Below are positions 1 to 8,082 of a stretch of DNA of 40,588 nucleotides, piece after piece. The DNA is from Candidatus Gemmiger stercoripullorum. Its GTDB lineage: Bacteria; Bacillota; Clostridia; Oscillospirales; Ruminococcaceae. The DNA lies in contig DWXD01000070.1 in the NCBI GenBank assembly GCA_019119365.1, forward strand, positions 1 through 40,588, written 5' to 3'. Numbering within the stretch: position 1 is the first letter of the stretch; each line of letters begins with the position of its first letter. The notes below the pieces were generated by a model. The model made no database searches, was not told the DNA's origin, and saw only the letters and a list, made by a program, of their open reading frames with translations. Made by a program: the position numbers and the translations under genes.

Positions 1-153
1 AACAACACCGACGGCATCTATTGGCCGCTGCTGGCGCAGATGGACCAGGCGCTGAACGCCGGGGCGGATATCAACGGTTTTGCCCCGGTGACGTTTGCGG
101 AACTGGTGGAAAACAACCGCCGCTTCCAAAGTGCGCATACTGCGCCAGCGTGA
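1..153 (+). CDS. C-terminal fragment of an unrecognised protein (5' end outside window)
   Basis: Frame 1 is open from the first base and ends at TGA 151-153, giving 50 residues with Clostridia-like codon use and a plausible amphipathic make-up (it starts NNTDGIYWPLLAQMDQALN). I do not recognise the family. The stretch is followed within 15 bases by a dispersed two-hairpin repeat, which often sits just after gene ends. It is likely the real end of a gene that starts left of the window, but a spurious frame in GC-rich DNA cannot be excluded. Confidence 0.5.
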   Translation, partial: NNTDGIYWPLLAQMDQALNAGADINGFAPVTFAELVENNRRFQSAHTAPA

Positions 154-166
154 GTGCGCCGATATT

Positions 167-292
167 TGCAAGAATTTCTCCGCGAAGTCTCATCTTGTGA
201 TACTAAGTGGAGAAATGGTGACGTTTTGAACGCTACATAAAATATATCGCCGCTATTTTATCGCCATTTTACGGCGATAAAAACGGCGATAT
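167..292 (+). repeat. Two-hairpin dispersed repeat, copy 1 (older copy)
   Basis: About 126 bp sharing a common plan with 18842-18964. It has a first imperfect inverted repeat between TTCTCC and GGAGAA, a spacer, then a second inverted repeat built on CGCCG...ATCGCC and GGCGAT...CGGCG. The first hairpin here has roughly 12 of 17 arm positions paired, against a perfect 17 in copy 2, so this copy is more decayed. It is AT-richer than its surroundings. It may be a mobile MITE/REP-like element; no transposase is present. Confidence 0.75.
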
Positions 293-457
293 GCTTCTTG
301 TATCTTTGAATTGGGCCCATACGTCAATTTAGACGGAAGGAATCAATCTCTCCCGCATTGTCAGGGGTGTAAGGGGCAGGCAATTTCACCATTCCACATA
401 TTGTGACTCAAGCGGTTCAAATAGCAATCTCTCTTTGATCATAACATCACCTCTAAC

Positions 458-604
458 TTATGCCGTATACAGCATAAGTTTCCGCTTAAGCGAACACGGG
501 TCCGTTTCCAGGGAAGCGTACAGACCGCGAAACAGGTTGCTGACAACAAACAATGGGATGCCCCAAAAGAGCAGCATACCGCCAGCTTTGCGCAGGGCTG
601 ACGG
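458..604 (-). pseudogene. Decayed C-terminal fragment of a possible membrane protein
   Basis: On the minus strand a frame open after TAG at 605-607 runs to TAA at 458-460. It encodes a hydrophobic run (LLFWGIPLFVVSNLF) followed by a basic tail, about 48 residues. There is no start codon with a ribosome site. Just downstream, ATG 440-442 has a GAGGTGAT site but its frame stops after 18 codons at 386-388. This looks like the end of one gene and the start of the next, both broken. I cannot name either. Confidence 0.35.
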
Positions 605-607
605 CTA

Positions 608-988
608 TTTGACTACCAACGCCGCGCAGCGCCGCCAACGGGCACGGGAAAAGACTTTGCCGGCGTTTTGCGCACCGTACAGCCTTGTGCAAAAGCGGCA
701 AAGAATCACGCTCGGACGCCGTTTCGGTTTGGATGTCTGAGTTCTCCGACTCCAAAGGCCAGAGGTTTGCCCCCCCGTCGGCAGCGGGCAGTGCTTTTTG
801 GGCACTACTCTTTTTTAGTTTGTGTTAAAAAACCACAGTGTCGGCCGCGGTCACAATGGCCGGGGCGCCCGGTGCAAGAAACACAAAATCACATTCTCCT
901 GCGCAAACGCGAATTGGCCGGTATCTGTACAGGGCGATATCCAGTCTCCCGGCCCGGGCGCCCTGCCGGAAGTGTGAATAGCCTCCCG
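608..988. other. Gap with no gene that I can support
   Basis: Several short open frames exist on both strands, but none has a ribosome site, a recognisable domain or consistent codon use. Together with the decayed fragment to its left this looks like eroded sequence downstream of the minus-strand hydrolase gene. Confidence 0.5.
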
Positions 989-1804
989 TCACAGCCGTTC
1001 GAGGAATTTTACAAGGAGCGCGTTCACTTCGTCCGGGGCGTCGGTGTTGGCATTGTGCCCGGCGTTCCTGATCCACACCAGCGGAATACCGGTGTGCTTG
1101 TGCCATGCCTTGTTATACCGGATGCAGGAACCGGCGCGGTCTTTTTCTCCGCAGACCAGCAGCGCCGGGCAGGGGATCTTGTAGGCAAGGCCGGCTTCCA
1201 TGGCCTGGGCCAGTATCCGGAACCCATGCCCCGAAAGTTTGGCGTACCTCTCCCGGTCGCCGTCGTAGGCCATCATCATCTCGTGCATCAGGGCTTGCCC
1301 GTAGGCGGAGGTGGCTACGCCTTTTGACCCGGTTTTCAGCAGGGATTTCCACGGGTAATGGCGGTAGACCGGTTCCATCCGTTTGAGGAGCCACAGTTCG
1401 ATGCCCGTCACATATTTTCTTTGCAGCGGGGCGGAGTCAATGGAAACAAAACCCTTCAGTTTGCCGGGGAACAGTTCCGCGTAGGCCTGGCCCACATAGC
1501 CGCCCATGGACTGCCCTATGATCACCGGGCGGCGCAGGTTTTCCGCGCACAGAATCCCATCCAGCCACCTTGCTTTGTCCATCAGGGAAAATTCCAGCCG
1601 GAACGGCCAGGAAGCGCCATGGCCGGGGGCGTCCCAAACCAGCAGGTTGTATTTCCCCGCAAAAAAGGCGACCTGTTTGTCAAACAACCGATGGTCCGCA
1701 GTCAACCCGGGGAGGAAAACCAGCGTGACCCCGTCAGGGCCATGCTCCTGGCTGACCCAGTAATGGATGCCCCCGCAGGGCGTGGGATAGATTTTTTCTT
1801 GCAT
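989..1804 (-). CDS. Alpha/beta hydrolase
   Basis: A 271-residue single-domain alpha/beta-hydrolase fold enzyme, probably cytoplasmic since no signal peptide is visible. The oxyanion motif is FLPGL near residue 30, the nucleophile elbow GQSMGG puts Ser at 99, the acid is probably Asp222 in CGEKDR, and the catalytic His is His250 in NAGHNAN. Length is usual for small esterases and hydrolases of the MhpC/BioH-like type; the substrate cannot be told from sequence. The ATG is chosen because AAAGGAG lies 7-8 bases upstream. A TATAAT-like -10 box sits at 1846-1851 (minus), with no good -35. It is divergent from the amt gene and appears monocistronic. Confidence 0.9.
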   Translation of the reverse strand: MQEKIYPTPCGGIHYWVSQEHGPDGVTLVFLPGLTADHRLFDKQVAFFAGKYNLLVWDAPGHGASWPFRLEFSLMDKARWLDGILCAENLRRPVIIGQSMGGYVGQAYAELFPGKLKGFVSIDSAPLQRKYVTGIELWLLKRMEPVYRHYPWKSLLKTGSKGVATSAYGQALMHEMMMAYDGDRERYAKLSGHGFRILAQAMEAGLAYKIPCPALLVCGEKDRAGSCIRYNKAWHKHTGIPLVWIRNAGHNANTDAPDEVNALLVKFLERL

Positions 1805-2067
1805 GGCCGTCTCCTTTTGTGAAACATCTGTTGTGCGCTGTCCCCATTATACAGCGGGCAGGGACAAAAGCATAGCCGTTTTTCGGCGTCTGTAAGGCAG
1901 GGGGCTGTGCTGTATCGTTGGATATGGCAGGGCAGCACACTTCCCGGCGGTTCGCCCTCCCCCGCCGCCCACACCCGCAAACCGCCTGCCTTTGCGCATT
2001 TTGCACAATGGGCGGGCGGTGCGGCTTGTGCAAAACGGCCACCTGCGCCAAAAATGCGGGGCGGGGA

Positions 2068-2096
2068 TTGACGGGCCGGGGGCCCGGGCGTATACT
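2068..2096 (+). promoter_or_regulatory. Promoter of the amt-PII gene
   Basis: TTGACG at 2068-2073 and TATACT at 2091-2096, separated by exactly 17 bases. The expected transcription start is near 2103, about 200 bases before the ATG, leaving a long leader that begins with a terminator-like hairpin. Confidence 0.8.
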
Positions 2097-2112
2097 ATGG
2101 GCATGGCAAAGG

Positions 2113-2145
2113 CGCCGGGGAGTTTTCTCTCCGGCGTTTTCTTTT
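2113..2145 (+). terminator. Leader terminator-like hairpin upstream of amt-PII
   Basis: CGCCGGGGAG (2113-2122), loop TTTT, CTCTCCGGCG (2127-2136), all ten pairs formed with one G-U wobble, then TTTTCTTTT. It begins about 10 nt after the predicted transcript start. The gene to the left is divergent, so this is not the terminator of an upstream plus-strand gene. It is a candidate conditional terminator. Confidence 0.75.
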
Positions 2146-2299
2146 GCCCGGAAAAGTGTTCCGGTGCGCATCCCGAACCACTCGCAAAGGGGCGAGTCCT
2201 GTTTTGCAAGCAGGGCCCGCCCCTTTTCTGCTGCCGTGCAGACCCCGCAAGCCCCTGCCCGGCGGCGGAAAACCAAACATAGAGGGAGGAATTCTGCTT

Positions 2300-4027
2300 A
2301 TGACCGACGTCATTTCCATCATCGACACTTTGTGGGTGCTGTTGGCGGCGATCCTCGTGTTCTTTATGAACCTGGGCTTTGCCTCGGTGGAGGCGGGCTT
2401 CGCCCGCGCCAAAAACTGCGTCAACATCCTGTCCAAAAACTTTATCGTCTTTGCCGTGTCCTCGCTGGGCTTTATGCTGCTGGGCTGGGGGCTGATGTTC
2501 GGCGGCGACAACCCCTTCATCGGCACCGAGCATCTGTTTGTGCTGGGCGGCGCGGACCTCAGCTTTTATGACGATACGCTGACTTCCACCGTGCCGTTCT
2601 GGGGCAAGTTCTTTTTCCAGCTTGTGTTTTGCGGCACGGCGGCCACCATTGTCTCCGGCGCGGTGGCCGAGCGCATCAAGTACCTTTCGTTCATCCTCTT
2701 TTCCTTTGTGCTCACGCTGGTCATCTACCCCATCGTCGGGCACTGGATCTGGGGCGGCGGCTGGCTGGCCGATCTCGGCTTTATGGATTTCGCCGGGGAC
2801 GCCGCCGTGCACTCGGTCGGCGGCTGGGCGGCTCTGGCCGGGGCGCTGATTTTGGGCCCGCGCATCGGCAAATATGATAAAACCGGCAAGCCCCAGGCCA
2901 TCCCGGGGCACAACATGTCGCTGGCCGTCATTGGCCTGTTCGTCCTGTGGCTGGGCTGGTTCGGGTTCAACCCCGGCTCCACCATGAGCTTCCAGCACCC
3001 GGCGGACGTCATGCACATCCTGGTCACCACCAACACCGCGGCCATCGCGGCCGTGCTCACCTCCACCGTCACCTCCTGGCTGGTTGTCGGCAAGCCGGAC
3101 CTGGGCATGACGGTCAACGGCTGTTTGGCGGGCCTTGTGGGCATCACCGGCTCCTGCGCCTATGTCAGCATCGAAAGCTCGCTGCTCATCGGCGCCATCG
3201 CCGGTGTGCTGGTCGTGTTTGCGGTCGGTTTCTTTGACCGCCTGCATGTCGACGACCCCGTCGGCGCGACCGCCGTGCACCTGTGCTGCGGCGTGTTCGG
3301 CACGCTGTGCGTCGGCCTGTTCGCGCAGGAGGGCGTCACCACGCTTTCCACCCGCAGCGGCCTGTTCTTTGGCGGCGGCTTTGGGCTGCTGGGCGTGCAG
3401 GTGTTGGGCGTGCTGGCCGTGGGCGCGTTTGTCTTTGTGACAAGCGGCCTTGTCTGGCTGGCGCTCAAGCACACCGTCGGCATCCGCGTCAGCCGGGCGG
3501 AAGAGCTCGCCGGGCTGGACATCGGCGAGCACGGCAACCTGGCTTACCCCGACTTTGCCCCTGCCCTGCCGGTGGAGGACCTGGGCGCGGAGGCCCTGCC
3601 CGCCGCCCCGGCCGCCCCGGCGGCCGTACCGGTGCAGCAGGCCGTGCCGGTCGAGCACCGCGCGGCATCCGGCGCGCTGACCAAGCTCAGCATCGTCACC
3701 AACCAGGCGCGCTTTGCCCAGCTGCAGAAGGCGCTGGAGGAGCTGGGCGTCACCGGTATGACCGTGACCAACGTGTTCGGCTACGGCGTGCAGAAGGGCC
3801 ACGAGGCGACCTTCCGCGGCCTGCCCATCGAGGCCCGGCTGCTGCCCAAGCTGAAGGTGGAGGTCGTTGTGGCCGACATCCCGGTGGACGCTGTGCTTGA
3901 CGGCGTGCGCAAGGCGCTGTATACCGGCAGCATCGGCGACGGCAAGATCTTTGTCTACGACGTCGAGAACGCCGTCAAGATCCGCACCGGCGAGCAGGGC
4001 CGCGAAGCGCTGCAGGGCGCCGAATAA
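2300..4027 (+). CDS. amtB: Ammonium transporter fused to a C-terminal PII (GlnK-like) domain
   Basis: A 575-residue fusion. Residues 1-410 are an Amt/Mep/Rh channel with many membrane helices and the twin pore histidines His171 (in AAVHSVGG) and His327 (in ATAVHLCCG). A linker rich in Ala and Pro (about 425-458) leads to a complete PII domain at about 462-575, with a T-loop around GYGVQKGHE and the carboxy-terminal IGDGKIF and RTGE motifs. The tyrosine uridylylated in enteric PII (Tyr51) is Ile510 here, so control by that route is unlikely; nucleotide and 2-oxoglutarate sensing remain possible. In most bacteria glnK is a separate gene next to amtB; here transporter and gate are one chain. ATG 2300 follows GGGAGGA at a good distance; the frame is also open upstream but has no better start. 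Confidence 0.95.
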   Translation: MTDVISIIDTLWVLLAAILVFFMNLGFASVEAGFARAKNCVNILSKNFIVFAVSSLGFMLLGWGLMFGGDNPFIGTEHLFVLGGADLSFYDDTLTSTVPFWGKFFFQLVFCGTAATIVSGAVAERIKYLSFILFSFVLTLVIYPIVGHWIWGGGWLADLGFMDFAGDAAVHSVGGWAALAGALILGPRIGKYDKTGKPQAIPGHNMSLAVIGLFVLWLGWFGFNPGSTMSFQHPADVMHILVTTNTAAIAAVLTSTVTSWLVVGKPDLGMTVNGCLAGLVGITGSCAYVSIESSLLIGAIAGVLVVFAVGFFDRLHVDDPVGATAVHLCCGVFGTLCVGLFAQEGVTTLSTRSGLFFGGGFGLLGVQVLGVLAVGAFVFVTSGLVWLALKHTVGIRVSRAEELAGLDIGEHGNLAYPDFAPALPVEDLGAEALPAAPAAPAAVPVQQAVPVEHRAASGALTKLSIVTNQARFAQLQKALEELGVTGMTVTNVFGYGVQKGHEATFRGLPIEARLLPKLKVEVVVADIPVDAVLDGVRKALYTGSIGDGKIFVYDVENAVKIRTGEQGREALQGAE

Positions 4028-4070
4028 CCGTTTTGACATTCCCTGTTACAACAACACCATAAAAAGGCAC

Positions 4071-4104
4071 GCCCCCGGCCGCTGTGAAAGCAGCGGCCGG
4101 GGGC
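4071..4104. terminator. Strong hairpin after the amt-PII gene
   Basis: Fourteen perfectly paired bases (GCCCCCGGCCGCTG with CAGCGGCCGGGGGC) around a six-base loop. On the minus strand the 3' side carries GCCTTTTTAT, so the clear U-tract reads in the minus direction; on the plus strand the tail is poor. It probably separates the convergent amt and hisH-side transcripts. Confidence 0.6.
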
Positions 4105-4188
4105 GGCGCCATTTGGCCGGGCGCTCGCCATGGTTTGTAGGGGAGGGATTTATCCCTCCCGCGGGGCCTTGCCCGCCGCGGGGTCCGC

Positions 4189-4277
4189 GGGACGATCTCC
4201 GGCCTAAGAGCCGGGCCTGTGGCCCGGTTGGCCTCCGAAACGCGCCTGCGGGCGCAGTGCGAGCATCGTCCCCTACA
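4189..4277 (+). repeat. Structured repeat element, copy 1
   Basis: An element of about 89 nt that starts GGGACGAT and ends ATCGTCCC, which pair to close it. Internal hairpins are GGGCC-TGT-GGCCC and GCGCC-TGCG-GGCGC, plus an alternative CCGGC...GCCGG pairing. Nearly identical copies lie at 4549, 4880, 36039 and 37559, all in the same orientation, with a truncated one at 40443. Confidence 0.8.
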
Positions 4278-4548
4278 AAGGTCCGATATAACCGCAGAGG
4301 CGCGGCTTGCCCGTTTGGCCGCGGGCCCTTCATGGTTCGTAGGGGAGGGATTTATCCCTCCCGCGGAACCTTGCGCCGCCGCGAACCGGGCGGATATGGA
4401 ATCCGCCCCTACAGGGGCTTGTGGCAGCGCGAGGCCTGCGGTTTTCCGGCGGGCCGCCATGTTGGCCCCGGCCCGTAGGGCGGGCGTTCACGCCCGCCGC
4501 ACCTTGGGAATTTCAAAAATCGCGGGCCTGCGTCGCCGCGGGGTTCCC

Positions 4549-4637
4549 GGGACGATCTCCGGCCTAAGAGCCGGGCCTATGGCCCGGTTGGCCTCCGAAA
4601 CGCGCCTGCGGGCGCAGTGCAAGCATCGTGCCCTACA
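4549..4637 (+). repeat. Structured repeat element, copy 2
   Basis: Same plan as the copy at 4189. The middle hairpin loop reads TAT instead of TGT, and the 3' closing strand has one change (ATCGTGCC), which breaks a pair. Stems are otherwise kept. Confidence 0.8.
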
Positions 4638-4879
4638 TGTGTTCGTTATAACGCGGGGTTGTGGTTCCCCGGTTGGCCGCGGGCCTGCCGTGGTTCGTAG
4701 GGGAGGGATTTATCCCTCCCGCGGGCGCTCCCGCCGCCGCGGGGTCCGGCGGGATGAGGGCATCCCGCCCTACGGCCGCCCGGGGGCGTGTGCCCTTCCC
4801 GTTTGGCCGGGCGTTCGCCATGGTTTGTAGGGGAGGGCCATGGCCCTCCTGCGGAACCTTGCGCCGCCACAGGCCCCGC

Positions 4880-4968
4880 GGGACGATCTCCGGCCTAAGA
4901 GCCGGGCCTGTGGCCCGGTTGGCCTCCGAAACGCGCCTGCGGGCGCAGTGCAAGCATCGTCCCCTACA
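4880..4968 (+). repeat. Structured repeat element, copy 3
   Basis: Near-identical to the copy at 4189, with the closing GGGACGAT/ATCGTCCC stem intact. It is directly preceded by a GGGCCATGGCCC palindrome and followed by a GGGATTTATCCC palindrome. Confidence 0.8.
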
Positions 4969-5210
4969 GAGGCCCGATATTAACCGCAGGGCCGCGCTTT
5001 GCCCGTTTGGCCGAGGGCCTACCGTGGTTCGTAGGGGAGGGATTTATCCCTCCCGCGGGACCTTGCCCCGCCGCGAACCGGGCGGATATGGAATCCGCCC
5101 ATAACAGGGGTTTGTGACGGCGCAGGGTCTGCGGTTTCCCGGCGGGCCGCCATGTTGCCCCGGCCCGTAGGGTGGGCGTTCACGCCCGCCGCACCTTGGA
5201 AATTTCAAAA

Positions 5211-5242
5211 ATCGGGGCCCTGCGCCGCCGCAGGGCCCCGAT
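5211..5242 (-). terminator. Terminator of the glnA-hisH operon
   Basis: ATCGGGGCCCTGCG and CGCAGGGCCCCGAT form a 14-bp stem. On the minus strand it is followed by TTTTTG, six bases after the hisH-like stop codon. On the plus strand a weaker T-rich tail follows. Confidence 0.85.
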
Positions 5243-5247
5243 CATTT

Positions 5248-5907
5248 TTAACACCCCAAAACACCCGCGCCCGCCACAAACGCCCGTAAAATCTCGAGCC
5301 CCGCGGGGCCGCTTTTTTCGGGGTGGAACTGCAGGCCGGTCACGTTGGCGCGCTGCACGGCCGCGCAGACTTCCCGCCCGCCAAACTCGATAACGGCGGC
5401 GCAGTCCTGCGCGCGGGCGGGCAGGGCGTGGTAGCTGTGCACAAAATAGACTTCCGGCGCGTCCGCCCCGGCCAGCGCGCGCAGCGGGCCGCTTTGCGCG
5501 GCCGGGGTCAGGCGCAGCGCGTGCCAGCCGACGTTGGGGATTTTCAGCGCGCTGCCGTCCGCAGCGCGCACAGGCAGCGGCGCGACCTCGCCTTCAATCA
5601 ACCCCAGCCCCGCGGTCAGCCCGCCTTCGGGGCTTTGCTGCAACAGCATCTGCATGCCCAAGCAGATGCCCAGCAGCGGCGTGCCGGCGCGCGCGGCGGC
5701 ACAGAGCGGCTCCGCCAGGCCCAGCGCGCGCAGCTGCGCCATGCCGTCGGCAAACGCGCCGACGCCGGGCAGCACCAGCGCCCCGGCCGCGCGCACGGCG
5801 GCCGGGGTGTTGGCAAACTGTACTTCGGCCCCGCAGGCCTCCAGCGCGCGCTGCACGCTGAGCAAATTGCTGCGGCCGTAGTCGACGATCGTCACACAGG
5901 GTCGCAT
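5248..5907 (-). CDS. HisH-like glutaminase subunit of an amidotransferase trio
   Basis: A 219-residue class I glutamine amidotransferase that releases ammonia from glutamine for its partner synthase. The nucleophile is Cys82 in GICLGMQ, and His195 and Glu197 lie in QFHPEKSG. The N-terminus VTIVDYGRSNLLSV is typical of HisH. The ATG at 5905-5907 follows GGAGGTGAG and overlaps the HisF-like gene by 16 bases, so translation is probably coupled. Its position right after a WbpG-type ATP-pyrophosphatase and a HisF-like gene, with no other his genes, points to the WbpG/HisF2/HisH2 type of system (acetamido to acetamidino conversion on sugars) rather than histidine synthesis. The operon ends here with a strong terminator. 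Confidence 0.9.
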   Translation of the reverse strand: MRPCVTIVDYGRSNLLSVQRALEACGAEVQFANTPAAVRAAGALVLPGVGAFADGMAQLRALGLAEPLCAAARAGTPLLGICLGMQMLLQQSPEGGLTAGLGLIEGEVAPLPVRAADGSALKIPNVGWHALRLTPAAQSGPLRALAGADAPEVYFVHSYHALPARAQDCAAVIEFGGREVCAAVQRANVTGLQFHPEKSGPAGLEILRAFVAGAGVLGC

Positions 5908-6674
5908 CGTCTCACCTCCACACCGGCGGCGCGCAGCGCGCTTTTGAGCGCGGGTACGCCGGTTTTTTCGTAATGCAGCAGGCTGCCCACCGCCGCGGCG
6001 TCGGCCCCGTTCTGCGCGGCCTGCGCAAGGTCGGCGGCGCAGGATGCCCCGCCCGCGGCGATGACGGGCACCTGTGCTTCGGCGGCCACGGCGGCGATGA
6101 GCGCCTGGTCCATGCCGCGCAGAAAGCCTTCGCAGTCGACGCTGGTCAGCAGAATCTCCCCCGCGCCCAAAGCCTGCGCCTGGCGCGCCCATTCCAGCAC
6201 GTCGCGGCCGGAGTGTTCGCGCCCGTTGTCGTAGTAGGCTTCCCACCCGGCTTCGGGGCGGGCGGGGTCGCGGCGCTTGGCCTGGATGCTGACCACCGCG
6301 CACTGGCTGCCGTAGGCGCGCGCGATCTCGGTGATGAGCGCCGGGCGCTGCAGCGCGGCGGTGTTGACGGCGGCCTTGTCGGCCCCGGCGGCCAGCACCG
6401 CGCCCACGTCCGCGGCGCTGCGCAGCCCGCCGCCCGCCGTGATGGGGATGAACACATCGGCCGTGGCGCGGCGCAGAATTTCGCCCAGGTTGTTGCGGCC
6501 GTAGAGGCTCGCCACCGTGTCGAGATACAGCAGTTCGTCGATGCCCTGCCGGTAATACCGCACGGCGAAGTCGTGCGGGTCGCCGAGCTTGCGCAGCCCC
6601 TCGTACTGGATGCCCTTGACAAGGTATTCGTCCTTGACGTCCAGCCGGGCGATCAGGCGTATTTTTTTGCTCAT
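5892..6674 (-). CDS. HisF-like ammonia-channel synthase subunit
   Basis: A 260-residue TIM-barrel protein of the HisF family. Asp12 in RLIARLDVKD matches the catalytic Asp11 of histidine-pathway HisF. The second catalytic Asp (Asp130, usually in a V-x-I-D motif) is Gln131 here (VVSIQAKRR). That change, and the context, argue that this is not imidazole glycerol phosphate synthase but the HisF2/WbuZ-type partner that passes ammonia from the HisH-like glutaminase to the WbpG-type enzyme. Phosphate-binding glycine loops (TAGGGL, AAGGAS) are present. The start ATG at 6672-6674 overlaps the upstream stop as ATGA, a sign of translational coupling. Confidence 0.88.
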   Translation of the reverse strand: MSKKIRLIARLDVKDEYLVKGIQYEGLRKLGDPHDFAVRYYRQGIDELLYLDTVASLYGRNNLGEILRRATADVFIPITAGGGLRSAADVGAVLAAGADKAAVNTAALQRPALITEIARAYGSQCAVVSIQAKRRDPARPEAGWEAYYDNGREHSGRDVLEWARQAQALGAGEILLTSVDCEGFLRGMDQALIAAVAAEAQVPVIAAGGASCAADLAQAAQNGADAAAVGSLLHYEKTGVPALKSALRAAGVEVRRCDPV

Positions 6675-8053
6675 ACCGCGCCGCCTTTCCCAAGGCTTTC
6701 CGGCGGCGCGCCCCAGCGGCAGAGGCTTTCGCCCGCGTAGGGGGTGTGGCGCAAACTCCACACGCCGTCTTTATACTGCCACAGGTGGGGCGAGCGGAAC
6801 CGGTCGGCCAGGTGCATGAAGTAGGCAAGGTCCATCTCCGGCTGTTCAAAACAATCGGCCGCCTTGCCGAAATGGGCTTTGTCGATGGAGATATAGCGGA
6901 AGAATTCTTCGGCAAAGCGGGCGGGGAACTCGCCGTCGAACTTTTTGCACAGGGCGACGGCCTCCTCGCGCGTGATCTCGCCGTTGCGGATCTCCTGCGC
7001 GGCGTCGTAGGTGCAGCGGCCGATGCCGTACTTGATGTAGGTGGTGTAGTAGAAAAAGTCGTCGACCTTATCGTCGATGGAGTTGTATTTGGAGTAGGTG
7101 CCCGCCGTGCGCTCGGGGCTGGGCACAAAGCCGCCGTGCTCGACCGCATAGTAGTAAGCCCCCTGCGGGTGCCAGCGCTCGTAGTAGCCCAAATAGCGCA
7201 CCTGAATGTGGTTTTTCTCGATGTCGCTGGTCTCGCCGGGCAGGTAGAGGGCAAGGTCGGCCTTGTCGATGCCGAAATCCTCCTCCAGCTGGCGCAGGCT
7301 GACGCCGCCCAGATAAATGTGGTCATAGTCGTTGACGGCGAAGAAATGTTCGTCCCGCAGCGCGCTCTCGTTGTCCGCGATGGGGTTGCCGAACTCGGCC
7401 TCGTTCTCGCCGTAGAACACGAGCGGGATGCCGAACTTGGCGGCGATCTTGGGCGCGAGCTGCTTCTGCCCCAGTATAAACGGCTGGAACGGGTGGAACA
7501 GGTTCTCGGTCGCCAGGCGGGTCAGCAGGCGGTGGGTCAGGCCGTTGGGGGTGCACAGGTAGTTGTCGAACCCGGCGTGAATCCACGCCTGGAAGTTCTG
7601 CCACCCCCAGGGGGTGTAGATGTGCGGCGCCCAGGTCACGGTCAGCGGGTGCATGCCGTATTTGTATTTCAGCAGGTGGGCGGCGTAAAAGCTGTCCTTG
7701 CCGCCGGAGCCGGGCACCAGGCAGTCATAGCTGCCGTCGGTTTTGCGGTAACGGTCGCACAGTTCGCGCAGTTCTTCCTCGCGCTGCGCCCAGTCGATGT
7801 GGCCGTCGGCTTTCTGGCGGCAGGCGTGGCAGGCGTCGCACACGCCGTCCGGCTGGATGACCATGGTCTTTTTCTTGGAAAGGGCCGTGTGCTCAAACTC
7901 ATAGCAGGAGTTGGGCTTCTGGTTGGTCATGACGCAGTCTTTGCAAAAGGTCACGGTCTGCGGCAGGCCGTAATACGCCGTGCGCCGTTCGGGCGGCAGG
8001 GCGGGGTCGTATTGTGCATAGTCGATCGGCTGGTAACGCGGCAATTTCAGCAT
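6671..8053 (-). CDS. N-acetyl sugar amidotransferase family protein (WbpG/PseA-type ATP-PPase)
   Basis: A 460-residue PP-loop ATP pyrophosphatase. The PP-loop SGGKDS is at residues 116-121. Cysteine pairs Cys37/Cys40 and Cys72/Cys75/Cys78 look like a zinc site, as in this family. Relatives activate an amide carbonyl with ATP and replace its oxygen with ammonia, e.g. in 2-acetamidino sugars of bacterial surface glycans; ammonia comes from the HisF/HisH-like pair encoded next. No nucleotide-sugar, glycosyltransferase or flagellar gene is nearby, so the substrate is open. ATG 8051-8053 has AAAAAAGGAG upstream. The 110-bp gap after the regulator gene holds a large terminator-like fold, so this trio may be expressed apart from glnA. 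Confidence 0.88.
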   Translation of the reverse strand: MLKLPRYQPIDYAQYDPALPPERRTAYYGLPQTVTFCKDCVMTNQKPNSCYEFEHTALSKKKTMVIQPDGVCDACHACRQKADGHIDWAQREEELRELCDRYRKTDGSYDCLVPGSGGKDSFYAAHLLKYKYGMHPLTVTWAPHIYTPWGWQNFQAWIHAGFDNYLCTPNGLTHRLLTRLATENLFHPFQPFILGQKQLAPKIAAKFGIPLVFYGENEAEFGNPIADNESALRDEHFFAVNDYDHIYLGGVSLRQLEEDFGIDKADLALYLPGETSDIEKNHIQVRYLGYYERWHPQGAYYYAVEHGGFVPSPERTAGTYSKYNSIDDKVDDFFYYTTYIKYGIGRCTYDAAQEIRNGEITREEAVALCKKFDGEFPARFAEEFFRYISIDKAHFGKAADCFEQPEMDLAYFMHLADRFRSPHLWQYKDGVWSLRHTPYAGESLCRWGAPPESLGKGGAV

Positions 8054-8082
8054 GGTAAACTCCTTTTTTTGGCAAAACAAAC

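Larger units (their letters stand above)
4105..5207. repeat. Mosaic of palindromic GTAGGG repeats and structured repeat elements
   Basis: About 1.1 kb without a gene. It holds at least four copies of a GTAGGG palindrome with core GGGATTTATCCC (4137-4164, 4339-4366, 4697-4724, 5031-5056). Other palindromes of the same plan have different cores: GCGGATATGGAATCCGC near 4390 and 5090, GGGCGTTCACGCCC near 4480 and 5170, GGGATGAGGGCATCCC near 4750, and GGGCCATGGCCC near 4830. Three copies of the 88-90 nt structured element are listed separately. Open frames across this region encode repeated low-complexity peptides and are taken as spurious. Confidence 0.85.

Noticed and set aside
1847-4039. A 730-residue open frame antisense to the Amt-PII gene
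   Set aside because: No ribosome site, low-complexity His/Gln/Asp-rich translation, and it exactly shadows a clear gene in a GC-rich genome.
4189-4277. tRNA or tmRNA-like gene in the closed structured repeat
   Set aside because: The closing stem is 8 bp, but there is no T-loop GTTCGA-type sequence, no recognisable anticodon arm and no CCA end; five full copies are nearly identical.
4105-5207. Open frames with repeated peptides such as GGINPSPTN and VGADSISAR
   Set aside because: The peptides are translations of the palindromic repeats and recur in every repeat array of the window; no ribosome sites or domains.
4105-5207. CRISPR array
   Set aside because: Repeats vary in length, core and spacing and are palindromic; there is no regular repeat-spacer pattern, and no cas genes are present.
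5248-6674. Histidine biosynthesis genes hisH and hisF
   Set aside because: No other his genes are present, they overlap a WbpG-type PPase, and the HisF-like protein lacks the second catalytic Asp.
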